Source of the DNA: Ilex aquifolium | Taxonomy: Eukaryota; Streptophyta; Magnoliopsida; Aquifoliales; Aquifoliaceae | Direction of reading: 5' to 3' | Length of the DNA stretch: 64,000 bases | NCBI GenBank assembly: GCA_951799425.1 | Contig: OX637410.1 | Coordinates: forward strand, 7,068,001 to 7,132,000 | Part shown: piece after piece, positions 33,537-45,209 of the stretch | Layout of the letters: each line of letters starts with the position of its first letter | Position numbering within the stretch: position 1 is the stretch's first letter | The notes under the pieces: generated by a model | The model's input: only the letters and a program-made list of their open reading frames with translations | Databases searched by the model: none | Told to the model about the DNA's origin: nothing | Program-made: the position numbers and the translations under genes

Positions 33537-34900
33537 TGTTAGGAAATTGAATGTAATTGGCTAATACCTTGAGGTCACATGGAAATATCTCAACTAAATC
33601 CATGGTCAAAATTCTAAGTGGATGAAAACTTAAGCGAGGAGGGAAGATCAAGTCCAAGCTACAAAGTCACATTTGAAGACTTCATTGGCTCCTTGAAGCT
33701 TAGTTAACGGCAACTGACCTAGATACCTAGTTGACCTTTATTTGGTTACCTCAAGTAAAGTTATAATTAGATTCAGGATGAAATTTGTAGTGTGACTCTC
33801 TGTTGTTAAGTTTAAAAAGATTTTTGAAACTAAAACAATGCTTTCCAAACACTAAAAGAGCCATGAGGTGGAACCTTATTGAGTAACACCCCTTGGAGTT
33901 CGTGTTTTAGGCTTAAGAACCAATAAGGACTGCTTAGTGGTCACTGACCTGATAGCTCAAGCAGTCTCTAGTTGTTTAGGGAGAAACCGAAAAGTCAACC
34001 CGTAAGGACTGGTTGCTAACCACTAGAGCAATCATCAGATGGCTCAAGCAGTTTCCATTAAGCCCTAGTTTTGATCATTGTTCAATCTAGTAGCTGCCCG
34101 CCTGATCACTGACTAATGACTTGGACAATCTGTTGTGAAACTCAATTTTCTTGAGCCCTAATTAAACCATAATTTTGTGACCTATATGTAAGGGATGGTC
34201 TTTTATCTTTAGGGTAAGCCTCCCAAAGCTTGAAGAATCTTAAAAAGTCTTATAGAATATCTAGAGAGCTTAGATACAACCCTAGACTCCCTAAGATCAA
34301 AAGAAACCTTGACCTTACTAAGATTGGTATTCAACTTAAAACTTCGATTTTGAAGAGTTAGTCACAAATTCGGAATGGAAGAGAGAACATAGGAGGATTC
34401 AAAGGGTGAAGGAATATTTTAACTATGAGGAGGGGGATTCCAAGAGTGGATCGTGAAACTCGGTTTGTTGCCTTGTAAAGTTATTGCTCAAGAACTTCCG
34501 ATGGACTCCAAAGTGAAGATTGAAGCTAAGAAGCACCTAACCATAGTGTTGGTTGAGATACAAGTCTTATAGCTTGTAATCTTACTTTAGGCATAGTGGA
34601 TTAGGCTAGGTGAACTCCAGTTCCATGATTTCCCCCCCAAGGATTTCCACATAAAATTGCTTATCTCATGTGGTGTGTGCATTTTGCATTATTTCCTTTT
34701 CTTGCTTAACGTTTTACATTCCTCACATACTTAATGTTGAATGCTTGTAAATCAAATTAATGGTGTTAATCTATTGTAAGGATAAGCGTTACCCTTATCC
34801 TTATTGGATTGTCCCTCTCGATTACACACGTGGGATTAAGACGCTAACTTAAGGGGGTGGGTGAAGGGGAAATTGGTTAATTTCAATTCACTCAAATAAA
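33537..34900 (+). repeat. copia-type LTR G, forward (3' boundary approximate)
   Basis: It starts TGTTAGGAAATTG..TAATTGGCTAAT, like the reverse-complement start of the LTR ending at 36927 (TGTTAGGGTC). The two are recognisably collinear: a TCAAGCAGTCTC region, a TGGTTGAGATACAAG..TTGTAATCTTACTTT..GGATTAGGCT block and the following AATTGCTTAT. Strong divergence between them. No primer site or coding region seen beside it; it may be a solo LTR or the stub of an element. Confidence 0.6.
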
Positions 34901-36927
34901 ACCAAATTATAACCTAATTCTACAACAATTACATCTTTGTAAAAATCAGTTAATTAATTAAAATTGAGAACCCCTTTTACCAAAGAACAACCCTATGGAC
35001 CATGTAGATCGAAGTTATTGATTTGTTAATTTTACGATTAACTCTCAACCTCACATGGGAATCCCACCCAAGGCAAGCAACAATCAACCAAACCACTATG
35101 TATGATATGAATGTTCAAATAATCAAATCAATAAACACATAGTGTCTGTGTGTGCTACAAATTACAAGTTTGTATAATAAAAATAAGGGTTAATTACACT
35201 GGCGGTCCCCAAAATATGGCGTTTGTCTCATTTTGGTCCTCAATATTTCAATTACATCATTTTAGTCCCTGACGTATTGAATATGTTTCTATGTAGCCCC
35301 TCAAGAAGACAACATCTAAATTTCTAACAATATTTGATCATAAATTGTCACGTGATACCTAAATATAGGCAAAAAATAATTGGGGTAGCTCTTGATCAAA
35401 ATTTGGGTAGCTCTTAACAAAAAATGCATAATATTGGTAATTTTTGACTAAATTTTGGATAGCTCATGATCAAAACTGTTTAATTTGTGTAGCTCTTTGA
35501 CCAAAATTTGGGTAGAAATTTGGTCAAGAGTTATTCAAATTATTGTTTTGCCTATATTTAGGTATCATGTGAAAAGTTCATAATCAAAAATTGTTAGCAA
35601 TCTGCATGCTGTCTGCTGGAGGGCCACATAGAAATATATTTTAATACTTCAGGGACCAAAATGATACAATTAAAATATTGGGGACTAAAATGAGACAAAC
35701 ACTATACTTTGAGGACTTCTAGTGCAATTAACCCTAAAAATAATAAATAACATAAGCAATTTGTTGATGAAGAAATCCTCCTCAAAAAAGTTGCGGGGAA
35801 CCACTTGGGGTTTACCAAAGCCTAATCCACTATCCCAAAGTCAGTTTACAAGTACTCAAGCCTTATACCTCAACCAATGCCATGGCTAGACACTCTTTTC
35901 TTTCAATAAACATTCTCCACTGGATACACCCACTGATGTTATGGATGGCTTCACTTGAACTCCCCACTGATGGTTTGTTTAGACCTCAAGAACTTCTAGG
36001 ATGCATCCAAGAATCTCTGTATGCATTCTCTCCAATGGGTTTGATTGGAACTCCAAATATAGATCTTCTTCACCTAGGTGTGAGGTTGGATTAGAGAATC
36101 AAGGTGAGGTTTGCCTTTGGATCCTAGGGATCTAGAGTTCTTCTTCAAGCTCTCAAGGTGTTAAATAAGCAGATTTTTCTCTAAAGATGTTTCCTTAAGG
36201 CTTGCCCTAGCATGGGAAGGCTTCCCTCTATTTATATGCTCGGAATAGGTTTAGTCTTGGGAACCAAGTAAACCAAAATGTGTGAACGAAAGTTGGAGCA
36301 GTGAAAGGGAGGCTAGAGGGCGTTGGTTGCTGGAATGAGATAAGAAATCAAACCACAATAGTAGGGCAAAGACTTCTCAAGCGACCTCAAGCAGCCTAAG
36401 AGCGTTCCAAAGGGCGGTCTCTACTGCCCATTTGTTTAGCTTTTTCCAATTTTATCCCTAAGTGTTCAGAGACTACTCTAGCTGAAGGCAAGTGAGTAGA
36501 CAGTGGACTAGTTTTTAAGTTTGAAAGCAAGCAAAAACTTGACCCCTTGAGCACTAAAGAGTGTTGCTCAAGTGGGGTCCGATTAATGAATCAAATCTAT
36601 GTTTTTAAAACTCAATAAAGGTTTAAAAAAAATTTTATTTGAAGAATACATGGGAGTCATTAATGGATCAATCTCCGATTCCATTTTAACCTAACAAACC
36701 TAGGTCTAAAGTTAAACCAAGGGTGCTAAGGTTTGTAAAGGCACTATTACTTTTGTCCTAAGCATTAAGGAGCATATAGAGAGTCTTTGATGCGTCATTG
36801 TAGATTAAAATCCTCCCTTCATTTGATGCTTTTGGATATTTGATATTGTAGCATCATGACCATGGAATAGGTTTAGATTTACAAAAAGACTTGACGAAAT
36901 TAGCCAATTACAATTATGACCCTAACA
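34901..36927 (-). repeat. 3' LTR G of a copia-type element, reverse, with a MITE inside
   Basis: The right end ...GACCCTAACA is followed at 36928-36941 by ATCTCCCCCTTTGG, which on the element strand is CCAAAGGGGGAGAT, the polypurine tract and junction typical of plant Ty1/copia elements. A TATA-like GCATATAAATAG lies at about 36227-36239 (reverse). The MITE at 35187-35734 interrupts it. The left boundary is uncertain because 34900-35186 could belong to either G copy. Only about 54 bp of internal sequence remains before LTR F cuts in at 36982. Confidence 0.65.
35187..35734. mobile_element. Mutator-type MITE, 548 bp
   Basis: Terminal inverted repeats of roughly 80 bp start GGGTTAATT(A/G)CACT and include GTTTGTCTCATTTT(G/A)G and a CATTTTAGTCCCTGA region; the right end is the reverse complement. 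A perfect 9-bp TSD TAAAAATAA flanks it (35178-35186, 35735-35743). The middle contains repeated GGGTAGCTCTTGA words and no open frame. TIR length and a 9-bp TSD fit non-autonomous Mutator-like elements. Confidence 0.85.
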
Positions 36928-36981
36928 ATCTCCCCCTTTGGAAAATTCATGATAAAATACCAAAGTAAGAAATTTACATTA

Positions 36982-38798
36982 TGATTAGCGCATAATATTG
37001 TATATTTAACAGCCTCATTACATGCATTTTAACCCAACTTTGCATTTAATTACTTAGAGTTGGTCGAAAATTTTGATGTTGCATGTAATCATAGGGTAAT
37101 TGATGGCTTTCGGAACCCTACAACTAAGTGTGGATGAGTGGTGAAGAGATGGACATATTACATGAGGATTTGGAGTCTTAAAAGTGAAACATATCAAGGA
37201 GGTATCGGTACCAGTATTCACTCCATTTGGTACCGGTACCATGGTATTTTGCATTTTTTAACATGATTGACTTGGAATCTGAACAAGTGCAAAACATAAA
37301 AGTTGTAGATCTAGATGTACTCTATATTGTGTTAAAAGTTTAGCTCAATTGGACGGTGGGATCAAACGGTATACCAAATTTACGAAAATAGGAATTGAGC
37401 TACCGGTAGTAGACCCCTTACAATCTACCGGTAGGAGCTTAAAACCTACCGGTAGAAGACCCTATTGGACACAACCTATCGGTAGAAGCCCCATGACCTA
37501 CCGGTATAACATGCCTAGAAAGTCCAGACACTTCTCCACACAACTCCACAAACCATGGGGGCCCACCTTTTGTCCTCTAAACCATGCCCTAACATTTTTA
37601 ACACTCCATGATGATCTCCTAACCCCTATATTCAGATTTGAAGCATGAGAGAGTGGGTGGCCAAGGAAGAGTGAGGGAATGGTTGGAAAAGGAAAAGGGT
37701 CATGCCTTTTGACTGACTTTGGAAGCTTTTTTGGACAATCTCTACCCACAAGCAACCTATCTTAGCACACTCAAGGGTAGAGAGAGGGGGATAGATGAAA
37801 ATAATATTCTTCCTTCATATAATTTCAGATCATCAAGCTTTTAGAAAGAGGGAGGTTAAAGCTTAGGAGTAGTGTAGAGACAAAAAGTTAGGGTTCTTAC
37901 TTTTCCTTCACCATTTTCATTCTTGTAAGCTTCAATCCACATGTAATCTTTCTTTCTAGCACTTTAATCTCATTTATTTCAAGTTGTATTGAGTTTAGCT
38001 AGGGTTTACTAGTTCTATTGCTTGTATTTGGGTATTTTCTCTTTAAGCTTTACATTTTGTGTATGAATGCTATTTCTTTCGTAGTTTGAACTTCTCCTTA
38101 CATTAATGCAAGTTCATGTTTGATTTGATTACCATGTTTTTCTCTTTCATGTTTGTTCTTGCCTTTACTATGCATAGCTAAGCCCTTAGTTGGCTAATCC
38201 AAGAGGGATTTCCTCTTGCGTATGTGAAATTGAATCTCTTTCATTCTTCCTCATAGTGTAAAGTGTTTGGTTTGACTAGGTTGAGTGCGGACGTAGTTGG
38301 GGGCTTTTGATACACCGTAGACTTGTCATAGGGTATGCTTTTTTCCAACACAACTACATTAGTCCCTCACTTCTTACAAATCAATCAAACACCGAGACAT
38401 CATTGTTTGAATGAAATGAGTCAATTTGGCATACCCATTGGAATGAGCTTTATGGATTAGTCAACCCTCTTTTTACTTGCATATTTCTCAAAACACAATC
38501 CACCAAACTTCAATTCACAATATTTTCCATTTTTCCATTTCACAAATCACTTTCGAAAACACTTGACCTTTCCTTCCCTGAGGAGAAGACCTTGGAATAG
38601 TCATTGCAAGTAAAACACGACATTGCAAGACTCTCTCTACGCTTGGGGAGCACTTTTGCACACACATTTTTGCTTATCCACACACGATTTTACCCACTTC
38701 TCGCATTGAATTCGAGGGAGAGTGACACTCACCAATCTCTATAAGCCATATACACATAATTCGGGTTCAAGTTGGTAGTTAGGGAAAACAATCAAGCA
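36982..38798 (+). repeat. 5' LTR of element F
   Basis: It starts TGATTAGCGCATAATATTG and ends ACAATCAAGCA directly before the primer site. It is collinear with the solo LTR F at 27920-29605; that copy's perfect TSD fixes the terminus. Length 1817 bp. Palindrome cluster at about 37205-37505. The region around 38573-38740 carries the conserved TTGGAATAGTC and GGGAGAGTGACACTC blocks. Confidence 0.85.
37205..37505. repeat. GTACCGGTAC / CTACCGGTAG cluster in LTR F
   Basis: GGTATCGGTACC and GGTACCGGTACC near 37202-37240, then GCTACCGGTAG (37400), TCTACCGGTAGG, CCTACCGGTAGA, CCTATCGGTAGA and CCTACCGGTATA up to 37507. Both flank types seen in different LTR A copies occur here in one LTR. Confidence 0.85.
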
Positions 38799-38799
38799 T

Positions 38800-38819
38800 T
38801 TTTGGCATCGTCGTCGGGG
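38800..38819 (+). promoter_or_regulatory. primer-binding site of element F, tRNA-Asp type, degenerate
   Basis: TTTTTGGCATCGTCGTCGGG resembles the TTTTTGGCGCCGTTGCCGGG site complementary to tRNA-Asp used by Athila-type elements, with several substitutions. It abuts the LTR end. Confidence 0.65.
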
Positions 38820-38929
38820 AAGGCTAAGCGTCGAGTTCGAAGGTGATTTGGGACAACATAGGTAAGTCTTGTGATTTTCATCACGGGCCAAGTTATGTCG
38901 TCTCGATTGTAAATAGTTTGTTGTAGTTT

Positions 38930-39783
38930 GTGTTTTATGTAATGTTTCCTAATTTTTATGAAAATGTGTTAAATGACCCAAATTTTCAAAATGTGTGCGA
39001 GATTTGTGATGAGTATGAGCACATCACTAGTGAGTGTCCGTTAAATTATACGGTTCAAGACTTTGCATGTGAAGGATCAATTTCAATATTGGCCCCCCAA
39101 AATTTTTACCCCGACCATTATATTGCAACAAGTTATCCAAGTTATGTTGGGAGAACGAACCTTATAATTTTTCATCCGATCTCTCACCACCAAATAAATT
39201 TTGCCACTATCCAACATATGAGGACTCAATCGAACAAGAATTGAAAAATACTCTTTACGAGTTTATGCAATACCAAATGGAAGTCAATGCCGAAGTAGCC
39301 CAACAATTTTCTAAAATTAGAGATGATCTTATTGCATTGACTACTGTCATAATTACTATGAGTGAAGAACAACATCTTGAGCATAGTCAATGTATTTAGG
39401 ATGATCATTCTTATGGAATGCAAATTGATGTTGAATCTCCCATCACTCTTGATTATGAAAAAATTAATGAAGTTATTATCTCACATGAGGCTAATAAGCG
39501 CAAGGTCAATTTTCCATCAAATAGTGGTTTTGAGGTTCACAATTTTCAACTTGGAGAGGGCATTGAAATGGAGTTAAGTGTAAAAATTTATAAAGAGAAA
39601 TTGTATACTCTATTATTGGAATTGCATAAACTTGTCTGCACCTCTGTTTTGTTGAGATTGTTTAATCATTATCTTTTTTATTGTTTGATAGATTGGTTAG
39701 GAAAGACATTTATACACCAAAAAAATTTTAAAATAAAAAACATCAATGGGCGCAAGCTCATATCCGAATTGAAGCCGGATTGA
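38930..39783 (+). pseudogene. gag-like remnant with a zinc knuckle, element F
   Basis: Frame 38930-39244 contains CEICDEYEHITSECP, a CX2CX4HX4C nucleocapsid knuckle, preceded by FYENVLNDPNFQNV and followed by an aromatic, Tyr-rich stretch. After a stop, ELKNTLYEFMQYQMEVNAEVAQQFSKI reads as a coiled-coil-like helix; 39418-39783 is another open piece with no clear match. Athila-type gag regions have a knuckle followed by such a helical segment, so I infer the same origin. No protease, RT or integrase follows. Confidence 0.5.
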
Positions 39784-41214
39784 CATGAGTCCTTTTTGTT
39801 TTGTTTTCATGTACATATTAATTAGATTTATTTTATTGTTACATTTTTATTTTCATGATGTTGTAGTGTAGATTTTAGCATGAAGTTGTTTACCTCTCCC
39901 TAATTTGGACTCAATTCATTTTGAGCATCATCATAACAAATCTTATTCAGTATCATGTTCGAGTCTAAGTTGGGGGATGTAAAAAAGATTTTTTGTGTTT
40001 CATTTTTCCTTTAATGTGTATACTAAAAAAAAAGGAAAAAAAGAAAAAAGAAAAAAAGGGAGTATCTTATTTCCCATGTTACTTTCGTTTTTCTCATTGT
40101 TTGATTCCTTGTGCATTGAGGACGATGCATGGTTCAAGTTGGGGGGTGAGGTGCACCATATACATATTCCACCACTTTTTGTATAGAATAGTTGAAAATG
40201 TGAAAATTTTGTACATTTTTGTGTGGAAATATCTAATATTGAACTATATTCCCCTATCATAATTTTTAGGGGATTTGTGATTGCTTGATCTTTCTTTTGA
40301 ACTTTCGAACTCAACCACAGTGCACCTTGAATGTGTATTTTAAAAAATTTACTGATTGGATCCACATTTTAGAGCTTGACATACATAGTGGAGATGAAGT
40401 AAGGACCCATGTGAGCTTTAGTGTCAATCCTTGTTGGAGGGACCTTACATTTACTCAAAGGAATAATTTTTTAAATTCAAAATCTATTCAATAATCTCAT
40501 TATGCTTGCTTTGGTTAGAGTGCATGTGTATAGTTGATTGACTTTGTCTTGAAATGCCAATATGCTTCCCCATGCTTATTTAGAGAGGATATTAGGCCAT
40601 CTTTGAATTGCATTCAATCTTAGCCTTTTTCTTGTGAAAAATCTCTAGTGTTGTGATTGAGCCTTAATTGAAAATTCGTTTCCATGCCACATATTTTACC
40701 AAGCCGGTGCAAAATGATTCAATTACCGCACATTGGTTGTTCCGAGACTGACTGTGATTAATCATGATGAAAGGGAAATGTGGTGAGGAAATCCAAAATG
40801 GGATGAATGGTGCTGAATTCAAATTTTGAATGAAAAAGAAGAGAAAATCCAAGAAAAAGAGAAGAAAAATGTTGAGGAAAGAAGGAAAAAAGAGACATAA
40901 AAGTGAAGTGAAGTGAAGGTGTAAAGCTGAAAATTCCACAAAAAAAAAGATTTTTGATAATAAAGGTCATGTCCTCAGAATAACTATTTTTGTCTCCATC
41001 TACCCTTCATTTCACTCAACCCAAATATCACCCCCAGACCTCATTACAACCCATGAAAGCACTAAATGATCTAGAGAAATCATGGTGATAGCACACTTTA
41101 AATGAAAAGAAAAGTTAGTGTTGCTATCTAGTGCCCTAACATTCCATTCATGAGATTATGCCAAGGTCATTTCAATTGTTATGCATGCACATCAATTTTG
41201 GATTATATGTGAGC
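39784..41214 (+). other. non-coding 3' region of element F
   Basis: It contains AAGTTGGGGGATG (about 39968) and CAAGTTGGGGGGTGAGG (40136), the AAGTTGGGGG words common near the 3' end of Athila-type internal regions, and an A-rich tract at 40025-40060. No 3' LTR F follows: LTR C starts at 41215. Short frames here are low-complexity or unmatched. Confidence 0.5.
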
Positions 41215-41581
41215 TGATTAACCCTATATAATGCGTTAATGAATTAGGTTTTTAGGTTAAATGTGTGAGTGAATTAGGTTAAAACAACTAAGTTATGCGA
41301 AATTAGGGTTAATGTGGAAATTTTAACTTTTGCAGGGTTTTGTGCGGAATTATGCAATTTAAGGAGGAGTGAAGTGTACTAGCTAAATCATGTAGGGGAG
41401 GCAAGTGCAATTAACACATTAAGACATCAAGCAAGGAGGCTGCAAATCCAGAGAATCTCTACCGTCCAGATGGTGGTGATGGCGTCTGGACGGTAGTCAA
41501 ACTGCCTTAACTCTCTCTGCTCCTCCCATCGGTCCTATGATGCTGCAAGATCACCTTATTGGCCAAGCCAAGGTTTGTCGC
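41215..41581 (+). repeat. 5' LTR of Athila-type element C, part 1
   Basis: It starts TGATTAACCC and matches the reverse copy at 1-308. Inverted CCGTCCAGA / TCTGGACGG words lie at about 41462-41505. The B element enters after GTCGC (41577-41581). The left flank TGAGC (41210-41214) would be the TSD, but the partner is outside the window. Confidence 0.8.
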
Positions 41582-42099
41582 TGTAACACCCCGCATTTTC
41601 TTTTATATATATGTATATAGATATATAGTAAATAATTGTTGTAAAAATGTGGATATGTGTAATGATGTAAGAATGAACTATATATGTTGTAATAGTAGGA
41701 GAAATGCTAGAGATGCATATTGATTGGGAAGTTTGAGTTTCAAAGACGTTTAAACTTGGAAAGGGTGATTAGATGAATTTCTAAATATTTTTAGGTCAAA
41801 ATAAGGTATCCATTGAATCCGGAAGGTCGAACAACCTTGGGAGAGGTAATATGAGGTGTATTGGAAGTTAGGAAGATTTTCGGAATGAAAGCACATTTAA
41901 GAGAAAACTTGGGTAGAAAGGACTTTGGACACTTCCTAGTATTTGGATCATAACTCTATATCATGATGTCCATTTGATCTGAAATTTTGACAGTAGATAG
42001 TAGACATCCAGGGATACAAAAGTGTATTTCATGAAAATTTCCAAATCAATCTCTAAATAGGCAAAAACTTCACTGGAAGTTTCAGCAGAAACTGGGATG

Positions 42100-42279
42100 A
42101 CGTTTGAACGTGAATCGACGTTCGAACGTGAGGGAGTCCCAGTACTTTGGTGTCTGCAGAGCTCTGATGAAAATGCAAAAGTACTGGGAGCAACCAACGT
42201 TCGAAAGCCAAAGTGACGTTCGAACGTGAATCAATAATTTGCACTAGTGACGTTCGAACGCCAATGACGTTCGAACGTG
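42100..42279. repeat. ACGTTCGAACGT palindrome cluster in LTR B
   Basis: Self-complementary ACGTTCGAACGT words start at about 42117, 42216 and 42266, with near copies ACGTTTGAACGT (42100), ACGTTCGAAAG (42197) and ACGTTCGAACG (42250). It ends about 50 bp upstream of the TATA box. Confidence 0.9.
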
Positions 42280-42330
42280 AGTTACGAATTCTGAACTTCA
42301 GAATCGCGCACAGGAGGCCATTTCTTTCAC

Positions 42331-42338
42331 TATAAATA
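42331..42338 (+). promoter_or_regulatory. TATA box of LTR B
   Basis: TATAAATA, followed by a leader with CATTTCAACATTTC. The second LTR has the same at 48387-48394. Confidence 0.7.
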
Positions 42339-43958
42339 CTTAAGGACACCCCCATTAGCCTCATTTCAACATTTCTAACCCTAGATAATCTTAGAGAGGA
42401 AGAAATAAGGGGAAAACACAAGATCAAGAGAGAATTTACACATTGAAGATGATCAAAACTTCAAGTTCCTCAAAGAACACTAAGGAAGAAGAAGGTAGGA
42501 GATTTCTTCTCTTTCTCTTACATTGAGGTTAGGGTATTTATATATGTATGTTTTGGCTATCAAGGGTATATATATTCTATGTAATCATCCTATTTTAGGC
42601 TTTTTGACAAAGATTACATGTTTTACACACAGTTAGGGTTGTATACCCATGAAATCCCTCTTTTGTTTGAAAAACCCTAGTTTTCAAGAGTGATGGGTTT
42701 TCCTTTTGAACTCTTCCTTTTTTCTTGATTTCAAAACTTTAGTGTTTCATATTGAACAACAAAATGGTATTTATGAGGATCTCTTGTACACTTTCTTATA
42801 TTGCTCTTTGTACAACAACTTGAGAAAATTGGGGGTTTTTAAGATATACTTATAAATTGTGAAATTGGGTTTGGTATTGTATCTCTTATGAGTGTGGGAT
42901 GACCATGGGTGGCCTTTGAAGAGATATCGTAGAGTGGGTAGACGTGTTGCTTGCTCCGTGTGGGTGGGCATTTCTCCTACCACTCGTAGTGGGGTTAGTG
43001 CTTTGGTAAGACTAAACCGCTATTGCTCACGGGTGCCGTGTAAGAGGGTTAGTATACTAATACATGGGTTGGATACGTCACTGCCATTGGTGTGGCATAC
43101 GCCCTTCCTAAAGGATGGATATCTTTGATAAGATTTGTGTGGGTGTGTGTGGGTTAGATATTACTCAATGTGTCGATTCATGGGGTTTGCCTTACATCAT
43201 GTTTGAGATACACATACATATGGTTGTGGAATATTCAAGTTATGGATTATTGTATTATTGTGGAAAATGGTTTCCTACAAGAACTTGTGGGAGTATGGGA
43301 TTCCACAAGGTCTTGTGGGAAAATGGTTTATATTTTGGAAAATGGATATGTATTGGATCTTGGTTTCTTTTACTGTTCACTTAAATTACTGTTGCTACTT
43401 AAACTTGAGATCCATTTTAAAATGTCCCTGTTTTACTTCAAAGATTATGTATGCTATTTGTAAAATGAGACCGGCCATTTTGTATGTTTTGATAAACCTT
43501 GTTCGAGTTTGGGAGGAATGTTGCTACGGAGCTTAGTGCTCACCCCCTACCGCTAACATTTTTCAGATACGGTGCTAGAGGAGAACCTCGGAGTTGACGA
43601 CTAGGGGTATTGGGAGGCCCCATTCGAGGGAAATCTAGATCCCGAGGTGGACATATAGAGCGACCTCCTTTCCTTTTGTACTAGACTAGGACATTCTTTT
43701 CCTTTGTAATAGACTTGAGAATTTATTTTGAAATCATGTGTAGTTTAGTTTTCTTTTGTTATTCCGCTGCTAAGTTACGTTTGATCCTTTGAGATGTAAA
43801 TGACATAGCTTGGCTTATTCTTTTGGGATGATATTGTAAATTTTATGGATGATGAATGAAATTTTTTTCTTATTGATGGAATTATATTAGTGCTCTCATG
43901 TTGTGAATGGTCTTAGAATGTAATGCCGTCCAGGGTGTGTTTTGGGGTGTTACAAAGT

Positions 43959-43970
43959 TGGTATCAGAGC
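43959..43970 (+). promoter_or_regulatory. primer-binding site, tRNA-iMet type
   Basis: TGGTATCAGAGC, an exact initiator tRNA-Met complement, lies 4 bp after the 5' LTR. Confidence 0.95.
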
Positions 43971-44789
43971 TTAGGAATTAGGTCTTACATGGGAGCTGTA
44001 GGTTGTGGACTATCACTGGATTATTAGGTTAGGTTAAAAAAAAAAAAATCTAGACTTGAAGTCATTTGAAGTGATATGTTGATAAGATAAGTGTGATGGG
44101 TTGTTTAGTTAGGTTATGCATTAATTATTCGTTCAAATTCATGGATTAGCTAGATTAGAAGAATTGAAGAAAATTGTGATGAATATGCTTGTTCTATATC
44201 ATGTCGTTATGGATGATTCTAGAAGAAGGATGGTAATTTGGTTTTGGTTAATGAATAATGCTAGGCATAAATCTTTATGCAAGTGACATTATCTATATTG
44301 AAGATAGGTATGAGATAGGATTTGTGACAAAAGACACCCAAACTCGAGTTAGACAAGCATAGAAGAACCAAGCAGTCCGGCAGACTACCTTTCACTAATT
44401 CGATCATAACTCTTTGTAGGAAAGTCCAAATGGTGCACCGTCATTTTTTTTCGGAATCCTAACTCGTATAGGCCACATATGCTAGAAACACCTGAGTCAA
44501 ATCAGTTTATTCTTTGAAATGGGTCAAAATCTGCGCTGTGGTATTCCTGGGATAGCCAAAATGTCGTGCTTTCTTCTTAGACTCTGAAGGACTTATCCTT
44601 GCACAAGCTTCCTCTCTATTTAGGCTTTGATTTAGAGACACCCCCATGTTAATTGAATTATTTTTATGGATAACGATATAAAATTTGATTACGATTTGGT
44701 GTCTTGTCAACTCTATGTATTCTCTTCTAATATTAGTATTGCTTATATTTTTGGAAGTCAAGGAGATGTTATAACCCAATTTGGATGTG

Positions 44790-45209
44790 TGGAGGTAAGG
44801 TTCACTTAGATGTTTTTAAGATGAGCAAGTGTGAGTTTTGGATGAAGGAAGTGAAGTTCCTTGGCCATGTTGTGTCTGAGCAAGGAGTAGCGGTTGATCC
44901 TGCAAAGATTGAGGCCGTGATGAAATGAGAACCACCGAAGAACGTAACGGAAGTACGGAGTTTCTTGGGGTTAGCCGGCTATTATCGTAGGTTTGTGGAA
45001 GGGTTCTCCAAGCTTGCGATGCCGATGACTCGCCTTACAAAGAAGGGGGAGAAATTTTTGTGGACTCAAGCGTGTGAACTAGCTTTTCGCACCTTGAAGG
45101 AGAAGTTGACGACGGCACCTATCCTCATTATTCCGAGCAGTGGGGAAGGCTATGATGTCTACACCGATGCTTCACTATGAGGCTTGGGATGCGTTCTAAG
45201 GCAAGGAGG
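44790..45209 (+). pseudogene. RT thumb and start of RNase H, displaced upstream of gag
   Basis: The run reads [40 protein letters not shown], a stop, then in frame 44965-45180 [45 protein letters not shown] and YDVYTDASL. This is the RT C-terminus and RNase H N-terminus of a chromovirus with good conservation and one or two stops. It joins at about 45209 to the gag helix RAKRFE. The reverse B copy lacks this block: there the gag helix is close to the primer site. I infer capture by template switching. Confidence 0.85.

Larger units (their letters stand above)
41582..43954 (+). repeat. 5' LTR of the forward B element
   Basis: TGTAACACCCCGC... to ...GGGGTGTTACA. The ACGTTCGAACGT cluster is at 42100-42279 and a TATA box at 42331. 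It shares most of its length with the reverse B LTRs, for example the GACCATGGGTGGCCTTTGAAG block, but has no GGTAGGTGGCATAC tandem repeat and no TACCGGTA. Overlapping small open frames at 42892-43536 recur in the other LTR and are LTR sequence, not genes. Confidence 0.95.

Noticed and set aside
40020..40065. A-rich tract as a poly(A) tail of a LINE or SINE
   Set aside because: No TSD, no Pol III boxes or LINE domain nearby; it lies in the 3' region of element F.
42892..43536. Overlapping open frames of 78-97 codons, repeated at 48948-49592
   Set aside because: They lie wholly inside the two nearly identical B LTRs and overlap each other in different frames; the repetition reflects LTR duplication, not a gene pair.
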